Notes: a model not told the origin generated them from the sequence alone. 44,478 nucleotides of DNA from Pseudonocardiaceae bacterium (GCA_009379815.1 WHSY01000017.1:30414-74891); one strand, 5' to 3'. Shown: positions 18,310 through 27,842, numbered from the stretch's first letter. Made by a program: numbers and translations.

Positions 18310-19511
18310 ACTGCACCTCCGGCGGCGGCTTCCGGCGCATCACGGCGCCGGGACACCCCGCCGATCAGGCGATCGCGCTGCTCGCCGTCGGTGGCCGCCG
18401 CCGCCGCGGTGAGCGCCAGGGCGAGCGCACCGTCGCACACCGCACGGTCCGCCGAGGACGTGACACACGCCGCGGCGAACTCGGGCTGGTGGTTGACCGC
18501 CTCACCGCAGTCGATCGCGATTGTCGGGTGGATCGCCGGCAGCACCCGGGTCACGTTGCCCATGTCGGTACTGCCGGCCTGCCGGTCGCGCTCCTGTTCG
18601 GGGGACTGCGGCGACCGGCCGAGCCCGGTGATCGCCGTGCGGTAGGACGCGGCGAGCCACGGGTCGGGTACGAGCTCCGAATAGGTCGGTGACTGGTGGG
18701 TCACCTCGTGGTGGCACCCGGTCGCGACGGCGCCGGCCTCGAAGCAGGCCATCACCCGAGTCTCGAGTGCGCGCAACGACTCCACGTCGGCCGCCCGCAG
18801 GTAGTACAGCGCGGCGGTATCGGCCGGGACGATGTTCGGCGCCGCGCCCCCGTGGGTGACGATGCCGTGCAGCATCTGGCGCGGCTCCAGGTGCTGCCGC
18901 AGCAGGCCCACCGCCACCTGGGCGACAGTCAGCGCGTCGGCCGCGTTGCGCCCCCGGTGCGGTGCGGAGGCCGCGTGCGCCGACTTGCCCGTGTAGCGGA
19001 CCTGCACGTCGGTGATGGCCAGGCTGGGCGAGGCACAGGTCTCCTCGGGTGCCGGGTGGACCATCATCGCCATCGCGACGTCGTCGAACACCCCTCGCTC
19101 GAGCAGGAGCACCTTGCCGCCACCGGCCTCTTCGGCAGGGGTTCCGATCAGCTTGACCGTGATCCCGAGCCGGTCGGCGACCTCCCGCAGCGCCAGCGCC
19201 GCGCCGGTCGACGACGCCGCGATGATGTTGTGGCCGCAGGCGTGGCCGATCTCGGGCAGCGCGTCGTACTCGGCGCACAGCCCGACGACCAGCTCGCCCG
19301 AGCCGTAGCTGGCCGTGAAGGCGGTGTCCAGGCCGCCCACCCCGCGTTGCACGTCGAAGCCCTCGGACTCCACCAGGTCGATGATCCTGGCGGCGCTGCG
19401 GTGCTCGGCGAAGGCGAGCTCGGGCTCCGCGTGGATGTCGCGCGAGAGCTCCAGCAACAACCCGGCCCGCCGCTGCACGGCGTCGGCCAGGGGGCCTGCG
19501 GGACTGCTCAC
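18306..19511 (-). CDS. amiB1: M20 family amidohydrolase, paralogue of the next gene
   Basis: This 401-residue protein is of the AbgB/M20D type: LSRDIHAEPELAFAEH, VGLCAEYDALPEIGHACGHN, GTPAEEAGGGKVLLLERGVF and GSTDMGNVTRVLPAIHP with the metal-site residues. AbgB-like enzymes cleave p-aminobenzoyl-glutamate and related amides, but substrate here is unknown. GTG 19511 is chosen because the family N-terminus begins about 15 residues before LLLELSRDI; a reading from 19637 adds non-conserved sequence. The gene ends in a GTGA overlap with amiA1. The C-terminal about 25 residues are polar and basic, beyond the fold. Confidence 0.88.
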   Translation of the reverse strand: MSSPAGPLADAVQRRAGLLLELSRDIHAEPELAFAEHRSAARIIDLVESEGFDVQRGVGGLDTAFTASYGSGELVVGLCAEYDALPEIGHACGHNIIAASSTGAALALREVADRLGITVKLIGTPAEEAGGGKVLLLERGVFDDVAMAMMVHPAPEETCASPSLAITDVQVRYTGKSAHAASAPHRGRNAADALTVAQVAVGLLRQHLEPRQMLHGIVTHGGAAPNIVPADTAALYYLRAADVESLRALETRVMACFEAGAVATGCHHEVTHQSPTYSELVPDPWLAASYRTAITGLGRSPQSPEQERDRQAGSTDMGNVTRVLPAIHPTIAIDCGEAVNHQPEFAAACVTSSADRAVCDGALALALTAAAAATDGEQRDRLIGGVSRRRDAPEAAAGGAV

Positions 19512-19570
19512 CCCCTGATTCTGCCGCAGCGGACTGTGATCGACGTCGTGACCCCCGCCCGGCCGCCGAT

Positions 19571-19594
19571 CGGCCGCGCGCCGCCGCGCGGCCG
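19571..19594 (-). terminator. Hairpin after the acyl-CoA mutase gene
   Basis: A perfect 10-bp inverted repeat (19571-19580 and 19585-19594, 4-nt loop) of only G and C lies 2 nt downstream of the mutase stop codon. It has no U-tract, as is common for actinobacterial terminators. Bases 19512-19596 hold no gene. Confidence 0.6.
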
Positions 19595-19596
19595 CG

Positions 19597-21207
19597 TCAG
19601 AGCGTCTCCGTCGGGACGTGCACCCCCCAGACGTCACGCAGCGCGTGACAGACCTCGCCGAGGGTCGCGGAGGCGGCGAGCGCGCGCTTCATCGGATAGA
19701 GGACGTTGTGCTCGCCGCCGGAGCCCTCGGCAGCCCGCCGCAGTTCGTCGAGCGCCGCGGTGACGTCGGATGCCGACCGCGACGAGCGCAGCGCCGCCAA
19801 CCGCTCGCGGGCGCTCTCCTCGATCGCCGGGTCGACCCGCAGCGGCTCGTAGGGTTCCTCGGTCTCGGACCGATAGCGGTTGAGACCCACGACGACCCGG
19901 TCGCCGGAGTCGATCTCGCGGGCGGCGCCGTAGGCGGTCTTCTCGATCTCGGCCTTCTGGAAGCCCTGCTCGATGGCGTGCACGGCGCCGCCCATCTCGT
20001 CGACCTTGCCGATCAACTCGACCGCCGCCGACTCGACCTCGTCGGTCATCGCCTCCATCGCGTAGGACCCGGCGAAGGGATCCACCGTGGACGTCAGGTC
20101 GGTCTCGTAGGCGAGCACCTGCTGGGTGCGCAGCGCCAGCCGGGCGGCCTTCTCGGTCGGCAGTGCGATGGCCTCGTCGTAAGAGTTGGTGTGCAACGAC
20201 TGGGTGCCCCCGAAGATCGCCGCGATGGCCTGCGCGGTCACCCGGACCATGTTCACCTCGGGCTGCTGCGCGGTCAGCTGCACCCCCGCGGTCTGGGTGT
20301 GGAAGCGCAGCATCAGCGACTTGGGGTCCTGGGCGCCGAAGCGTTCCTTCATCATCCGAGCCCAGATCCGCCGCGCGGCCCGGAACTTCGCCACCTCCTC
20401 GAGCAGCGAGGTGCGGGAGACGAAGAAGAACGACAGCCGGGGCGCGAACTCGTCGACGGCCATCCCGGCGTCGAGCGCGGCCTGCACGTACTGCGCGCCG
20501 TTGGTCAGTGTGAACGCGATCTCCTGCGCAGGGTTGGCCCCCGCCTCGGCCATGTGGTAGCCGGAGATGGAGATGGTGTTCCAGCGCGGGACCTCGGCCT
20601 TGCAGTAGGCGAAGATGTCCGCGGTGAGCCGCAGCGACTGCGCCGGCGGGTAGATGTAGGTACCGCGGGCGATGTACTCCTTGAGCACGTCGTTCTGGAC
20701 CGTCCCGGTCAGCGTCGAACCCGGCACCCCCTGGTCCTCGCCGACGAGCTGGTAGAGCAGCAGCAGCAAGCCCGCCGGCGCGTTGATCGTCATCGAGGTG
20801 GACACCTCGTCGAGCGGGATCCGGTCGAAGAGCGTGCGCATGTCCTCGATCGAGTCGATCGCCACCCCGACCTTGCCGATCTCACCGCTGGCCCGGGCCT
20901 CGTCGGAGTCGTAACCCATCTGGGTGGGCAGGTCGAACGCCACCGACAGCCCGGTCTGGCCCTCCCGCAGCAGCTGGTGGTACCGGGCGTTGGACTCGGT
21001 CGCGGTGCCGAAGCCCGCGTACTGGCGCATCGTCCACGGCCGCTCGGTGTACATCGACGGGTACACGCCTCGGGTGAACGGGAACTCACCCGGCTCCCCG
21101 AGCCGCTCCGCCAGTCCCTCGGTGAGGTCCTCGGCACGGTAGACCGGCTTCACCTCGAAGCCTGACTCAGCCGACGCTGCTGGGCGAGTACTCGGCTGCT
21201 CGGGCAT
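19597..21207 (-). CDS. Acyl-CoA mutase large subunit (methylmalonyl-CoA mutase type)
   Basis: This adenosylcobalamin-dependent mutase subunit has 536 residues. It contains the substrate barrel with [49 protein letters not shown] and [16 protein letters not shown], but not the C-terminal DxHxxG cobalamin-binding domain. A separate small subunit must supply it and is not in the window. The Tyr of GVYPSMY and the Arg of SLRL appear to align with the residues that contact the carboxylate in methylmalonyl-CoA mutase (Tyr89, Arg207, P. shermanii numbering), so a dicarboxylate substrate is favoured; isobutyryl- or hydroxyacyl-CoA mutases remain possible. GAGGAGG precedes ATG 21207. It could use the product of AccD5/AccA3. 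Confidence 0.88.
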   Translation of the reverse strand: MPEQPSTRPAASAESGFEVKPVYRAEDLTEGLAERLGEPGEFPFTRGVYPSMYTERPWTMRQYAGFGTATESNARYHQLLREGQTGLSVAFDLPTQMGYDSDEARASGEIGKVGVAIDSIEDMRTLFDRIPLDEVSTSMTINAPAGLLLLLYQLVGEDQGVPGSTLTGTVQNDVLKEYIARGTYIYPPAQSLRLTADIFAYCKAEVPRWNTISISGYHMAEAGANPAQEIAFTLTNGAQYVQAALDAGMAVDEFAPRLSFFFVSRTSLLEEVAKFRAARRIWARMMKERFGAQDPKSLMLRFHTQTAGVQLTAQQPEVNMVRVTAQAIAAIFGGTQSLHTNSYDEAIALPTEKAARLALRTQQVLAYETDLTSTVDPFAGSYAMEAMTDEVESAAVELIGKVDEMGGAVHAIEQGFQKAEIEKTAYGAAREIDSGDRVVVGLNRYRSETEEPYEPLRVDPAIEESARERLAALRSSRSASDVTAALDELRRAAEGSGGEHNVLYPMKRALAASATLGEVCHALRDVWGVHVPTETL

Positions 21208-21275
21208 TCGTCCGTCCTCCTCACCGGAGACTCCTGTCATGCCTGTATGGCATACCGCGAACGCGCCCACAACGC

Positions 21276-22937
21276 ATGGACAATGTGGCCGTGCCCACCC
21301 GCGACCAGCCACCGCCCCGACGAGTGGCCGGACGCTACCGCCTCGATGCCGTGCTGGGTCGCGGGTCCATCGGAACGGTCTGGTCAGCCTACGACGAGCT
21401 GCTCGGCCGGTCCGTCGCGGTCAAGGAGGTGCTGCTCCCACCGGGCATGCCGGCGGCGGAGGCCGACTCGGTGCGCGAGCGCACGCTGCGTGAGGCGCGG
21501 GCGATCGCCGTGCTGTCGCACCCCAATGTCGTCACGCTCTACGATGTGGCGCGCGAGGGTGGGGAACCCTTCGTGGTGATGGAGCTGGTCGCCTCCCGGA
21601 GCCTGGCCGAGGTGATCCGCGAGGGTCCGTTGACTCCCGGTCACGCCGCCACGGTCGGGATGTCGGTGGCTGCGGCGCTGGCAGCGGCACACGCCGCGGG
21701 TATCACCCACCGCGATGTCAAGCCCGGCAACGTCCTGGTCGGCCACGACGGCCGCGTGAAGCTGACGGACTTCGGGATCGCGCGCAACCCGGCCGAAGTG
21801 ACGCTGACCGCGACCGGCTTGATGCTCGGCTCGCCCGCGTTCATGGCTCCCGAGATCGCATCCGGGCGGCCGGTGAGCCCCACCGCGGACCTCTGGGGCC
21901 TGGGGGCGACGCTGTTCGCGGCCACCGAGGGCCACCCCCCCTACGACGTGGGCGGCAGCCCGGTGGACACGGTCGGCGCGGTCGTGCACGGCGACGTGCC
22001 CGCGCCCAGTGGCAGCGGAGTACTACCCAGGGTGATCTCGGCGCTGATGGTCAAGGACCCTGCCGGCCGGATGCCGCTGCACGAGGTGCACCGGTTGCTA
22101 CGCCCGCTGGCGCGTGACCCCGAGCGGGCACCGTTCCCGGCGGCCGCAGCCCGTCCCGCGCCGGCGCGACCGCCCTCACCACCACCCGCACCACCGGACG
22201 ACCCGCAGCAGCCCCCGGCCCCGCTGGCCGACGCCCCCGGCCCGCTGCCCTGGCAGGTGACCGGTGGCGACGAACCGCCCGAGCCGCCGCCGACGGCGTG
22301 GTTCTGGAACTCGGTGGTGGTCTACGGGCTCGCCGTGCTGCTGTTCGGCGGCGCCGCGGTGGCCGGCTTCGCCGTGACCCGCACGGCAGCGGGCGCGTCC
22401 CTGCTGCCCTCGCCGGTCGCGGCGGCGCCGAGCGCGCCGGACCGGCCCGAGCCGCCGCCGATCCTGGCTCCCCGCCGCGTCACGATCGAGGGGGCCGACG
22501 GTTCGGAGGCGGAGTTCACCATCGGCGTCCCCGCGGCCTGGCTGGAGTTCCGGGAGTCCCGCACGATCGGCGACGAGCCGACCACGGTGGTCCGGTTCGT
22601 CGCGCCCGACGGTTCCGAGGTCGTCGCGGTGGAACTCGTCGCCGGTTACGACGGGGAGCTGGGCGACTTCCTGGATCCGTACCTGTCCGCGATGGCCGCG
22701 TCGGTGACCGAGCTCTTCGTGGTGGGCCGGCAGGCCGTCGACTCGCATGTCGAGATCACGTACCGCACCGTCGAAGGCTCGCACGGTGACACCGAGCAGT
22801 TGCGCACGACCTATCTGGGGCTGCGTGAGGTCGACTCACAGCTGTGGACGCTGCGGGTCACCGTGCCCACCAAGCGGGAGGAGGCCGGGCGCACCGAGTT
22901 GTTCGACCGCGTGGTGCCCACTTTCGCGGTGCTGTGA
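21276..22937 (+). CDS. Membrane serine/threonine protein kinase
   Basis: This 553-residue Hanks-type kinase has a glycine loop [10 protein letters not shown], the catalytic Lys in VAVKE (about 50), HRDVKPGN with Asp 147, DFG at about 165 and APE, so it should be active. After the kinase domain (about 20-270) come a proline-rich linker (about 285-340), one transmembrane helix (about 343-368) and a roughly 165-residue extracellular domain without PASTA repeats. That outer domain is not one I recognise and may be a sensor. No ribosome-binding site precedes ATG 21276. GTG 21291 lies 6 nt after a GACAAT box and could be a leaderless start. It is upstream of punA with only 33 bp between, so co-transcription is possible, but punA has its own -10. 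Confidence 0.92.
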   Translation: MDNVAVPTRDQPPPRRVAGRYRLDAVLGRGSIGTVWSAYDELLGRSVAVKEVLLPPGMPAAEADSVRERTLREARAIAVLSHPNVVTLYDVAREGGEPFVVMELVASRSLAEVIREGPLTPGHAATVGMSVAAALAAAHAAGITHRDVKPGNVLVGHDGRVKLTDFGIARNPAEVTLTATGLMLGSPAFMAPEIASGRPVSPTADLWGLGATLFAATEGHPPYDVGGSPVDTVGAVVHGDVPAPSGSGVLPRVISALMVKDPAGRMPLHEVHRLLRPLARDPERAPFPAAAARPAPARPPSPPPAPPDDPQQPPAPLADAPGPLPWQVTGGDEPPEPPPTAWFWNSVVVYGLAVLLFGGAAVAGFAVTRTAAGASLLPSPVAAAPSAPDRPEPPPILAPRRVTIEGADGSEAEFTIGVPAAWLEFRESRTIGDEPTTVVRFVAPDGSEVVAVELVAGYDGELGDFLDPYLSAMAASVTELFVVGRQAVDSHVEITYRTVEGSHGDTEQLRTTYLGLREVDSQLWTLRVTVPTKREEAGRTELFDRVVPTFAVL

Positions 22938-22957
22938 GCCGAGTCGGAGACTGCGAT

Positions 22958-22963
22958 TAGGGT
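22958..22963 (+). promoter_or_regulatory. Putative -10 box (TAGGGT) of punA
   Basis: TAGGGT ends 7 nt before GTG 22971, in the short gap after the kinase gene, suggesting an independent leaderless promoter. Confidence 0.45.
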
Positions 22964-22970
22964 CACGCAC

Positions 22971-23792
22971 GTGACCACCGATGCCGCGATCACCCCGTCG
23001 ACCGATCCGGGAACCGCTTCCCGCGCCGCCGCCGGTGCCCTCGCGGAGCGCACCCGGGTGGGCAGCTACGACGTCGCGGTGGTTCTCGGATCGGGGTGGC
23101 GCCCGGCCGCCGACCTGCTCGGCCCGCCGGACGTCGAGGTCGCCATGGCCGAGCTCCCCGGCTTCGCCACGCCGGTGGTGCCGGAACAGGGCGGCACGGT
23201 CCGGTCGGTGCGGGTCGGCGACACCAGGGTGCTGGTGCTGCTGGGACGTACCCACGGCTACGAGGGCCGCGGCGCTGCCCAGGTGGTGCACGGGGTGCGC
23301 ACGGCGTGCGCGGCCGGTGCCGACACCGTCATGCTGACCAACGCCGCCGGGGGAATCGGCGAAGCGCTGCAGGTCGGCCAGCCCGTCCTCATCCGCGACC
23401 ACCTCAACCTCACCGGGACGTCCCCGCTGGCCGGCGCGCGGTTCCTCGATCTCGTCGACGCCTACTCGCCGAGGCTGCGCGCACTGGCCCACGAGATCGA
23501 CCCGTCGCTGGTCGAGGGTGTCTACGCCGGGCTGCCCGGCCCGCAGTTCGAGACCCCGGCCGAGATCCGCATGCTGCGCGCGATGGGCGCCGACCTGGTC
23601 GGCATGTCCACCGTGCTGGAAACCATCGCCGCCCGCGCCGAGGGCGCCGAGGTGCTCGGCCTGTCGCTGGTGACCAACCTGGCGGCCGGGGTCACCGGCG
23701 AGCCGCTCGACCACGAGGAGGTGCTGGCCGCGGGCCGCGACGCCGCGCACCGGATGGGCACGCTGCTGCGGGAGCTGGTGAGCCGGGCATGA
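22971..23792 (+). CDS. punA: Purine nucleoside phosphorylase
   Basis: This enzyme cleaves purine (deoxy)nucleosides with phosphate to the base and (deoxy)ribose-1-phosphate. The 273-residue protein is of the trimeric (low-molecular-mass) type: [14 protein letters not shown] phosphate loop, [35 protein letters not shown] and the [31 protein letters not shown] signature. The mycobacterial homologue (named deoD in M. tuberculosis) lies beside pmmB as here. Its stop overlaps a 29-codon ORF by ATGA, which in turn overlaps pmmB. Ribose- or deoxyribose-1-phosphate from this enzyme could be isomerised by the adjacent phospho-sugar mutase; that link is inference. Confidence 0.95.
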   Translation: MTTDAAITPSTDPGTASRAAAGALAERTRVGSYDVAVVLGSGWRPAADLLGPPDVEVAMAELPGFATPVVPEQGGTVRSVRVGDTRVLVLLGRTHGYEGRGAAQVVHGVRTACAAGADTVMLTNAAGGIGEALQVGQPVLIRDHLNLTGTSPLAGARFLDLVDAYSPRLRALAHEIDPSLVEGVYAGLPGPQFETPAEIRMLRAMGADLVGMSTVLETIAARAEGAEVLGLSLVTNLAAGVTGEPLDHEEVLAAGRDAAHRMGTLLRELVSRA

Positions 23793-23878
23793 ACCTGCTG
23801 GTCACCGGCGCGGCGGGTCGCTGGACCGGCGACGACGTGCTCGCCCTCGTCGGTGGCGAGTTCGCCACCCGCGGATGA
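23789..23878 (+). CDS. 29-codon ORF coupled to both neighbours
   Basis: The frame [29 protein letters not shown] begins at ATG 23789 inside the stop of punA (ATGA) and ends at TGA 23876-23878, which overlaps the ATG of pmmB (23875). Such overlaps at both ends imply that ribosomes pass from punA through this frame to pmmB. The first ten residues resemble the start of an NAD-binding Rossmann protein ([10 protein letters not shown]), but there is no glycine-rich continuation, so it may be a remnant of a deleted gene, a spacer for coupling, or a real small protein. I cannot assign a function. Confidence 0.5.
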   Translation: MNLLVTGAAGRWTGDDVLALVGGEFATRG

Positions 23879-25545
23879 TCGGCCTCGACCCGGCGGTGCG
23901 TGACGCGGCACTGCGCTGGATCGCCGACGATGTCGACGCGGACGACCGCCACGAGCTGCAGCGAGTGCTGGCGGCGGCCATGGCCGGAGACGCCGCAGCG
24001 GCGGGGAACCTGACCGACCGGATGGCCGGTCCGCTGCGGTTCGGCACCGCGGGGCTGCGGGGACCGCTGCGCGCCGGGCCTGCAGGGATGAACCGCGCGG
24101 TCGTCACCCGTACCACCGCTGGGCTGGCGTCCTGGCTGCGCGAGCGGGGTCGAACCGGCACCGTCGTCGTCGGCCGCGATGCGCGGCACCGCTCCGAGAC
24201 CTTCGCCATCGACGTCGCCGGGGTCTTCGCCGCCGCGGGCTTCGACACGGTGTTGCTGCCCCGCGCGCTGCCCACGCCGGTGCTCGCCTTCGCGGCCCGT
24301 CGACTGGCCGCCGTCGCCGCCGTCCAGGTCACCGCATCGCACAACCCGCCGGGCGACAACGGCTACAAGGTCTACCTCGAGTCCGGTGCGCAGCTGGTGC
24401 CACCTGTCGACAGCGCCGTCGAGGATGCGATCACCGCCGTGCCCGCAGCGGTGTCGGTCGCCACGAGCACCGCCTGGCGCACCGCGGGCGAGGAGCTGGT
24501 CGAGGCCTACCTCGGCCGGGTCGCCGGGTTGCCGCGGGGCGACGCGCGGCAGCTGCGGGTCGTCGCGACGCCGCTGCACGGCGTCGGCGGGCCGGTGCTG
24601 CTCGCCGCGCTGCGCCGGGCCGGGTTCACCGACGTGGCGCTGGTGGCCTCGCAGGGCGATCCGGACCCCGACTTCCCGACCCTCGCCTTTCCCAACCCCG
24701 AGGAGCCCGGTGCCGCGGACGAGCTGCTGACGCTGGCCGGCGAGGTGGGCGCCGATCTCGCGATCGCGCTGGACCCGGACGCCGACCGGTGCGCGCTGGG
24801 CGTCCCGGGGCCGGGCGGCTGGCGGATGCTGCGGGGTGACGAGACCGGGGTGCTGCTCGGCGAGCACGTCCTCGCCGGGCTGGACCGCGGCGCGCACCCC
24901 GACCCACTGGTCGCGACGTCGATCGTGTCGTCTCGCCTGCTGTGCTCGGTCGCCGCTGCGCACAGCGCCCGCTACGACGAGACCCGCACCGGATTCAAGT
25001 GGCTGATGCGGGCCGGGGACGGCAACGGCACGGGGCTGGTCTACGCCTACGAGGAGGCGCTCGGGCACTGTGTCGATCCCGACACGGTCCGCGACAAGGA
25101 CGGCATCTCCGCCGCGGTGCTGGCCTGTGACCTCACCGCGACCGCTCGCGCCGCCGGGCGCCGCGTCACCGACCTGCTCGACCGACTTGCGCTGACCCAT
25201 GGGGTGCATCTGACCGACGCGGTCTCGGTGTGGCTGCCCGACCACGCCGCCGTGACTGCGTCGATGGCGGCGCTACGACGGCGGTTGCCCACCGAGCTCG
25301 CCGGCGCACCGGTCACCGTCGAGGACCTGCTGCATCACCCCCACCAGCCCGATGACACTCTCGCGCTCCGTGGCGACCGGGTACGCGTCATGGTGCGACC
25401 GTCGGGCACCGAACCCAAGCTCAAGGCCTACATCGAAGTGGTGGAGCCGGTACACGAAGATCGGCTCGACGACGCGAGGGCGGCAGCGGCCCGGCGGCTG
25501 GCCGCGCTGCGCGACGCGGCTCACCGGCTGCTCGGCAGGCCGTGA
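23875..25545 (+). CDS. pmmB: Phosphomannomutase/phosphoglucomutase family sugar mutase
   Basis: This 556-residue alpha-D-phosphohexomutase has the active-site serine loop TASHNPPGDNGYKVY, the metal-binding DPDADRCALG, the sugar-binding region of domain 3, and the C-terminal phosphate loop RPSGTEPKLKAYIE. Members of this subgroup (Rv3308-like, PGM2-like) interconvert 1- and 6- or 5-phosphates of hexoses, ribose or deoxyribose. The gene's place after purine nucleoside phosphorylase suggests that it handles (deoxy)ribose-1-phosphate, but this is inference. ATG 23875 overlaps the stop of the preceding 29-codon ORF. Confidence 0.93.
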   Translation: MIGLDPAVRDAALRWIADDVDADDRHELQRVLAAAMAGDAAAAGNLTDRMAGPLRFGTAGLRGPLRAGPAGMNRAVVTRTTAGLASWLRERGRTGTVVVGRDARHRSETFAIDVAGVFAAAGFDTVLLPRALPTPVLAFAARRLAAVAAVQVTASHNPPGDNGYKVYLESGAQLVPPVDSAVEDAITAVPAAVSVATSTAWRTAGEELVEAYLGRVAGLPRGDARQLRVVATPLHGVGGPVLLAALRRAGFTDVALVASQGDPDPDFPTLAFPNPEEPGAADELLTLAGEVGADLAIALDPDADRCALGVPGPGGWRMLRGDETGVLLGEHVLAGLDRGAHPDPLVATSIVSSRLLCSVAAAHSARYDETRTGFKWLMRAGDGNGTGLVYAYEEALGHCVDPDTVRDKDGISAAVLACDLTATARAAGRRVTDLLDRLALTHGVHLTDAVSVWLPDHAAVTASMAALRRRLPTELAGAPVTVEDLLHHPHQPDDTLALRGDRVRVMVRPSGTEPKLKAYIEVVEPVHEDRLDDARAAAARRLAALRDAAHRLLGRP

Positions 25546-25582
25546 GGGGTGCGCAGCGTGACAGGGCCGACCGTCCCTCACG
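25541..25582 (+). terminator. Possible stem-loop after pmmB
   Basis: CGTGAGGG (25541-25548) pairs with CCCTCACG (25575-25582) over a 26-nt loop and covers the pmmB stop codon. The long loop makes a strong terminator doubtful. Confidence 0.3.
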
Positions 25583-25631
25583 ACCCGACTGACGTTGCGG
25601 TGCGCGGCGGCTCCCGTCAGGGTTGAGCTCG

Positions 25632-26087
25632 ATGCCAACGCTGCTGATCGTGCACCACTCGCCCTCCCCCGCGTTGCATGCGATGTTCGAGTCCGTGCTC
25701 GCCGGGGCGACCACCGACGAGATCGAGGGCGTCGACGTGGTGCGCCGGCCGGCGCTGGCGGCCACCGCAGCCGACGTGCTGGAGGCCGACGGTTACCTGC
25801 TCGGCACCCCGGCCAACCTCGGCTACATGTCGGGGGCGCTGAAACACTTCTTCGATCAAGTCTACTACCCGTGCCTCGACGCCACGGCGAACCGACCGTA
25901 CGGGTTCTACGTGCACGGCAACGAGGGCACCGAGGGCGCGGCGCGGGCCATCGAGTCGATCACCAAGGGCATGGGCTGGGAGCCGGTGAGCGCGCCGGTG
26001 GAAACCCTCGGCCAGCCCGGCAAGGCCGACCTGGACGCATGCTGGGAGCTCGGCGCCACGGTGGCGGCCACGCTCATGGACCACTGA
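25632..26087 (+). CDS. Flavodoxin-fold / NAD(P)H-dependent oxidoreductase family protein
   Basis: This 151-residue protein has a flavodoxin-like FMN fold: the N-terminal strand and phosphate loop LLIVHHSPSPALHAMF, the middle segment GYLLGTPANLGYMSGALKHFFDQ that contacts the isoalloxazine in NAD(P)H-dependent FMN reductases, and YGFYVHGNEGTEGAARAIESI. It resembles WrbA-like and FMN reductase-like proteins, and a quinone or flavin reductase function is likely but unproven. ATG 25632 is chosen; a TTG at 25623 is in frame. It follows pmmB after 86 bp and is convergent with upp. It lies in the nucleoside region without an obvious metabolic link. Confidence 0.8.
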   Translation: MPTLLIVHHSPSPALHAMFESVLAGATTDEIEGVDVVRRPALAATAADVLEADGYLLGTPANLGYMSGALKHFFDQVYYPCLDATANRPYGFYVHGNEGTEGAARAIESITKGMGWEPVSAPVETLGQPGKADLDACWELGATVAATLMDH

Positions 26088-26129
26088 CGCGCCCGTGCGC
26101 TGATGACGCGGTGAGGCCCTGGAACGTGG

Positions 26130-26753
26130 CTAGACGGCGCCGAACTGGCGGTCCCCGGCGTCGCCGAGGCCGGGGACGATGAAGCCGGAGTCGTTGAGCC
26201 GCTCGTCGACGCCGGCGGTGACGATCCCCACCGGCAGTCCCGAACCCCGCAGCCGTTCGATGCCCTCCGGGGCCGCCACCGCGCAGATCGCCGTCACGTC
26301 GGTGGCGCCGCGGTCGGCCAGCAGCCGGATCGTGTACTCCATGGAGCCGCCGGTGGCCAGCATCGGGTCCAGCACGAAGACGGGCCGATCGGCCAGCGAC
26401 CCGGGCAGCGACTCCATGTACGGCGTCGGCACGAGTGTGTCCTCGTCACGGGCGAGCCCGACGAAGCCCATCTGCGCTTCCGGGATCAGCGCATGCGCCT
26501 GGTCGGCCATGCCGAGGCCCGCGCGCAGCACCGGCACCAGCAACGGCGGATCGGCCAGCCGGTGGCCGGTGGCGCGCGCCACCGGCGTGTGCACCCGCTC
26601 GGTGGTCACGACCGCGTCGCGGGTGGCCTCGTAGATCAGCATGAGGGTCAGCTCGCGCAGCGCGGCCCGGAACGTGGCGTTGTCGCTGCGGGCGTCGCGC
26701 ATCACGGTCAGCCTCGCGGAAGCCAGCGGGTGGTCGACCAGCACCACGTCCAT
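26130..26753 (-). CDS. upp: Uracil phosphoribosyltransferase
   Basis: Upp converts uracil and PRPP to UMP in pyrimidine salvage. The 207-residue protein has the family start [18 protein letters not shown], the [11 protein letters not shown] segment, the PRPP-binding loop [16 protein letters not shown] and the C-terminal [15 protein letters not shown] uracil-binding region. Length is normal. With punA, deoA, cdd and add it forms a scattered nucleoside salvage set within 14 kb. The ATG at 26753 is preceded at 8 nt by a TATGGT box that is duplicated in a short tandem repeat, so a leaderless mRNA is likely. Confidence 0.96.
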   Translation of the reverse strand: MDVVLVDHPLASARLTVMRDARSDNATFRAALRELTLMLIYEATRDAVVTTERVHTPVARATGHRLADPPLLVPVLRAGLGMADQAHALIPEAQMGFVGLARDEDTLVPTPYMESLPGSLADRPVFVLDPMLATGGSMEYTIRLLADRGATDVTAICAVAAPEGIERLRGSGLPVGIVTAGVDERLNDSGFIVPGLGDAGDRQFGAV

Positions 26754-26760
26754 GGCGGTG

Positions 26761-26805
26761 GACCATAGACCCGGGAACCATAGACCCGTGAACCAGAAAC
26801 CCGGC
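26761..26805. repeat. Three imperfect 15-bp tandem units upstream of upp
   Basis: Units at 26761-26775, 26776-26790 and 26791-26805 share (g/a)accatagacccg; the third is more degenerate. On the minus strand the first two units each carry a TATGGT -10-like hexamer (complement of 26762-26767 and 26777-26782), of which the nearer ends 8 nt before the upp start. The array may thus be a duplicated promoter. Confidence 0.75.
26762..26767 (-). promoter_or_regulatory. Putative -10 box (TATGGT) of upp
   Basis: TATGGT on the minus strand ends 8 nt before ATG 26753. A second copy sits 15 bp further upstream (26777-26782). Confidence 0.45.
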
Positions 26806-26807
26806 CG

Positions 26808-27836
26808 CTATGCCGACAGCCGCTCGCACAACCAGCCCAGCGCGAGCGGGTAGCGGTAGTCGATGCCACCGTGCGTGCCGTCGAAGAGCTCGAAACACAC
26901 CCGCTCGTCCGGAACGCCGATCCGGGCGAGTTCGGCGCGGAACGCCCGCGCGCCGAGGTCGAGGGAGAACTCGTCGCGGGTGCCCGCGTCGATCCACACC
27001 GCTCGCAGCGACCGGAGGGCCTCGGCATACCGGTCGACCATGCGGACGGGGTCCCAGTCCAGCCAGCGCTGCCAGACCCGCTCGCGCAGTGCACCCGTGA
27101 CGGGGTCGAACGGGAGTTCCGGCGTGCCGTCGGCTCGCGCGGAGAAGCACGCCGCGACGCCGAGCATCATGAGCAGGGTGTCGTCGCCCTTGGCGGTGAA
27201 GGCCACCCGCGAGCGGAAATCGTCCCACCAGGCACCGATGTCACCGTCGTGATCGCGCAGGTATCGCGCCGCCTTGCCGAACTCCGGGATGTAGCAGTGC
27301 TCGTAGAGCGCATCGCCGGCGTGGGTCGCCAGCGCGCCGAACAGGTCCGGCCGCAGCATCGGAGTGATCATGGCGCCGAACCCGCCCGAGGACTTGCCCA
27401 TGATCGCCCGATGGGCGGGGCCGGGCAGCGTGCGGTACCGGTCGTCGACGAACGGCACGACCTCCTCGCACAGGTAGGAGTGATAGCGCCCGGTACCGGG
27501 CGAGTCGACGAACTGGCTCCCGCCGTAGGCCGTCCAGGCGTCGACGTAGACGACCACGGCAGGTGGCGCGCCGCCCCCGGCGAACAGCGCGTCGGCCGTC
27601 TCGGGGAATGGCTGGCGGAACGGCGTGCGGTTGCGCCACATCGTCAGGTGCCCGGTGTAGCCCTGGATGACGTATACGGTCGGGTAGCGCCGGTCGGGCT
27701 CGTCGTCGTAGCCGGGCGGCACGCAGACCCACAGCGGGCGCTGGTCGGGATCCCCCAGCGGGTTGTCACGCAGCAGGGCACTGGTGATCACGTGCTCGTC
27801 GAGGCGGCCTGCGAGCGAGGCGGACCAGGGAAGCAT
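26808..27836 (-). CDS. Alpha/beta-hydrolase esterase (esterase D/enterochelin esterase type)
   Basis: This 342-residue protein has the putative-esterase fold: RPLWVCVPPGYDDEPDRRYPTVYV at the start, an oxyanion loop near GYTGHL, the nucleophile elbow GKSSGGFGA with Ser, an Asp in the VWIDAGTRDEF segment and a His in FELFDGTHGG, which make a full catalytic triad. Related proteins are S-formylglutathione hydrolases, mycolyltransferase-like and siderophore esterases. No signal peptide is present, so it is likely cytoplasmic. ATG 27836 lies 6 nt after a TAGGGT box. It is divergent from the mycothiol-type gene; the substrate is unknown. Confidence 0.87.
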   Translation of the reverse strand: MLPWSASLAGRLDEHVITSALLRDNPLGDPDQRPLWVCVPPGYDDEPDRRYPTVYVIQGYTGHLTMWRNRTPFRQPFPETADALFAGGGAPPAVVVYVDAWTAYGGSQFVDSPGTGRYHSYLCEEVVPFVDDRYRTLPGPAHRAIMGKSSGGFGAMITPMLRPDLFGALATHAGDALYEHCYIPEFGKAARYLRDHDGDIGAWWDDFRSRVAFTAKGDDTLLMMLGVAACFSARADGTPELPFDPVTGALRERVWQRWLDWDPVRMVDRYAEALRSLRAVWIDAGTRDEFSLDLGARAFRAELARIGVPDERVCFELFDGTHGGIDYRYPLALGWLCERLSA

Positions 27837-27842
27837 CGCCCT

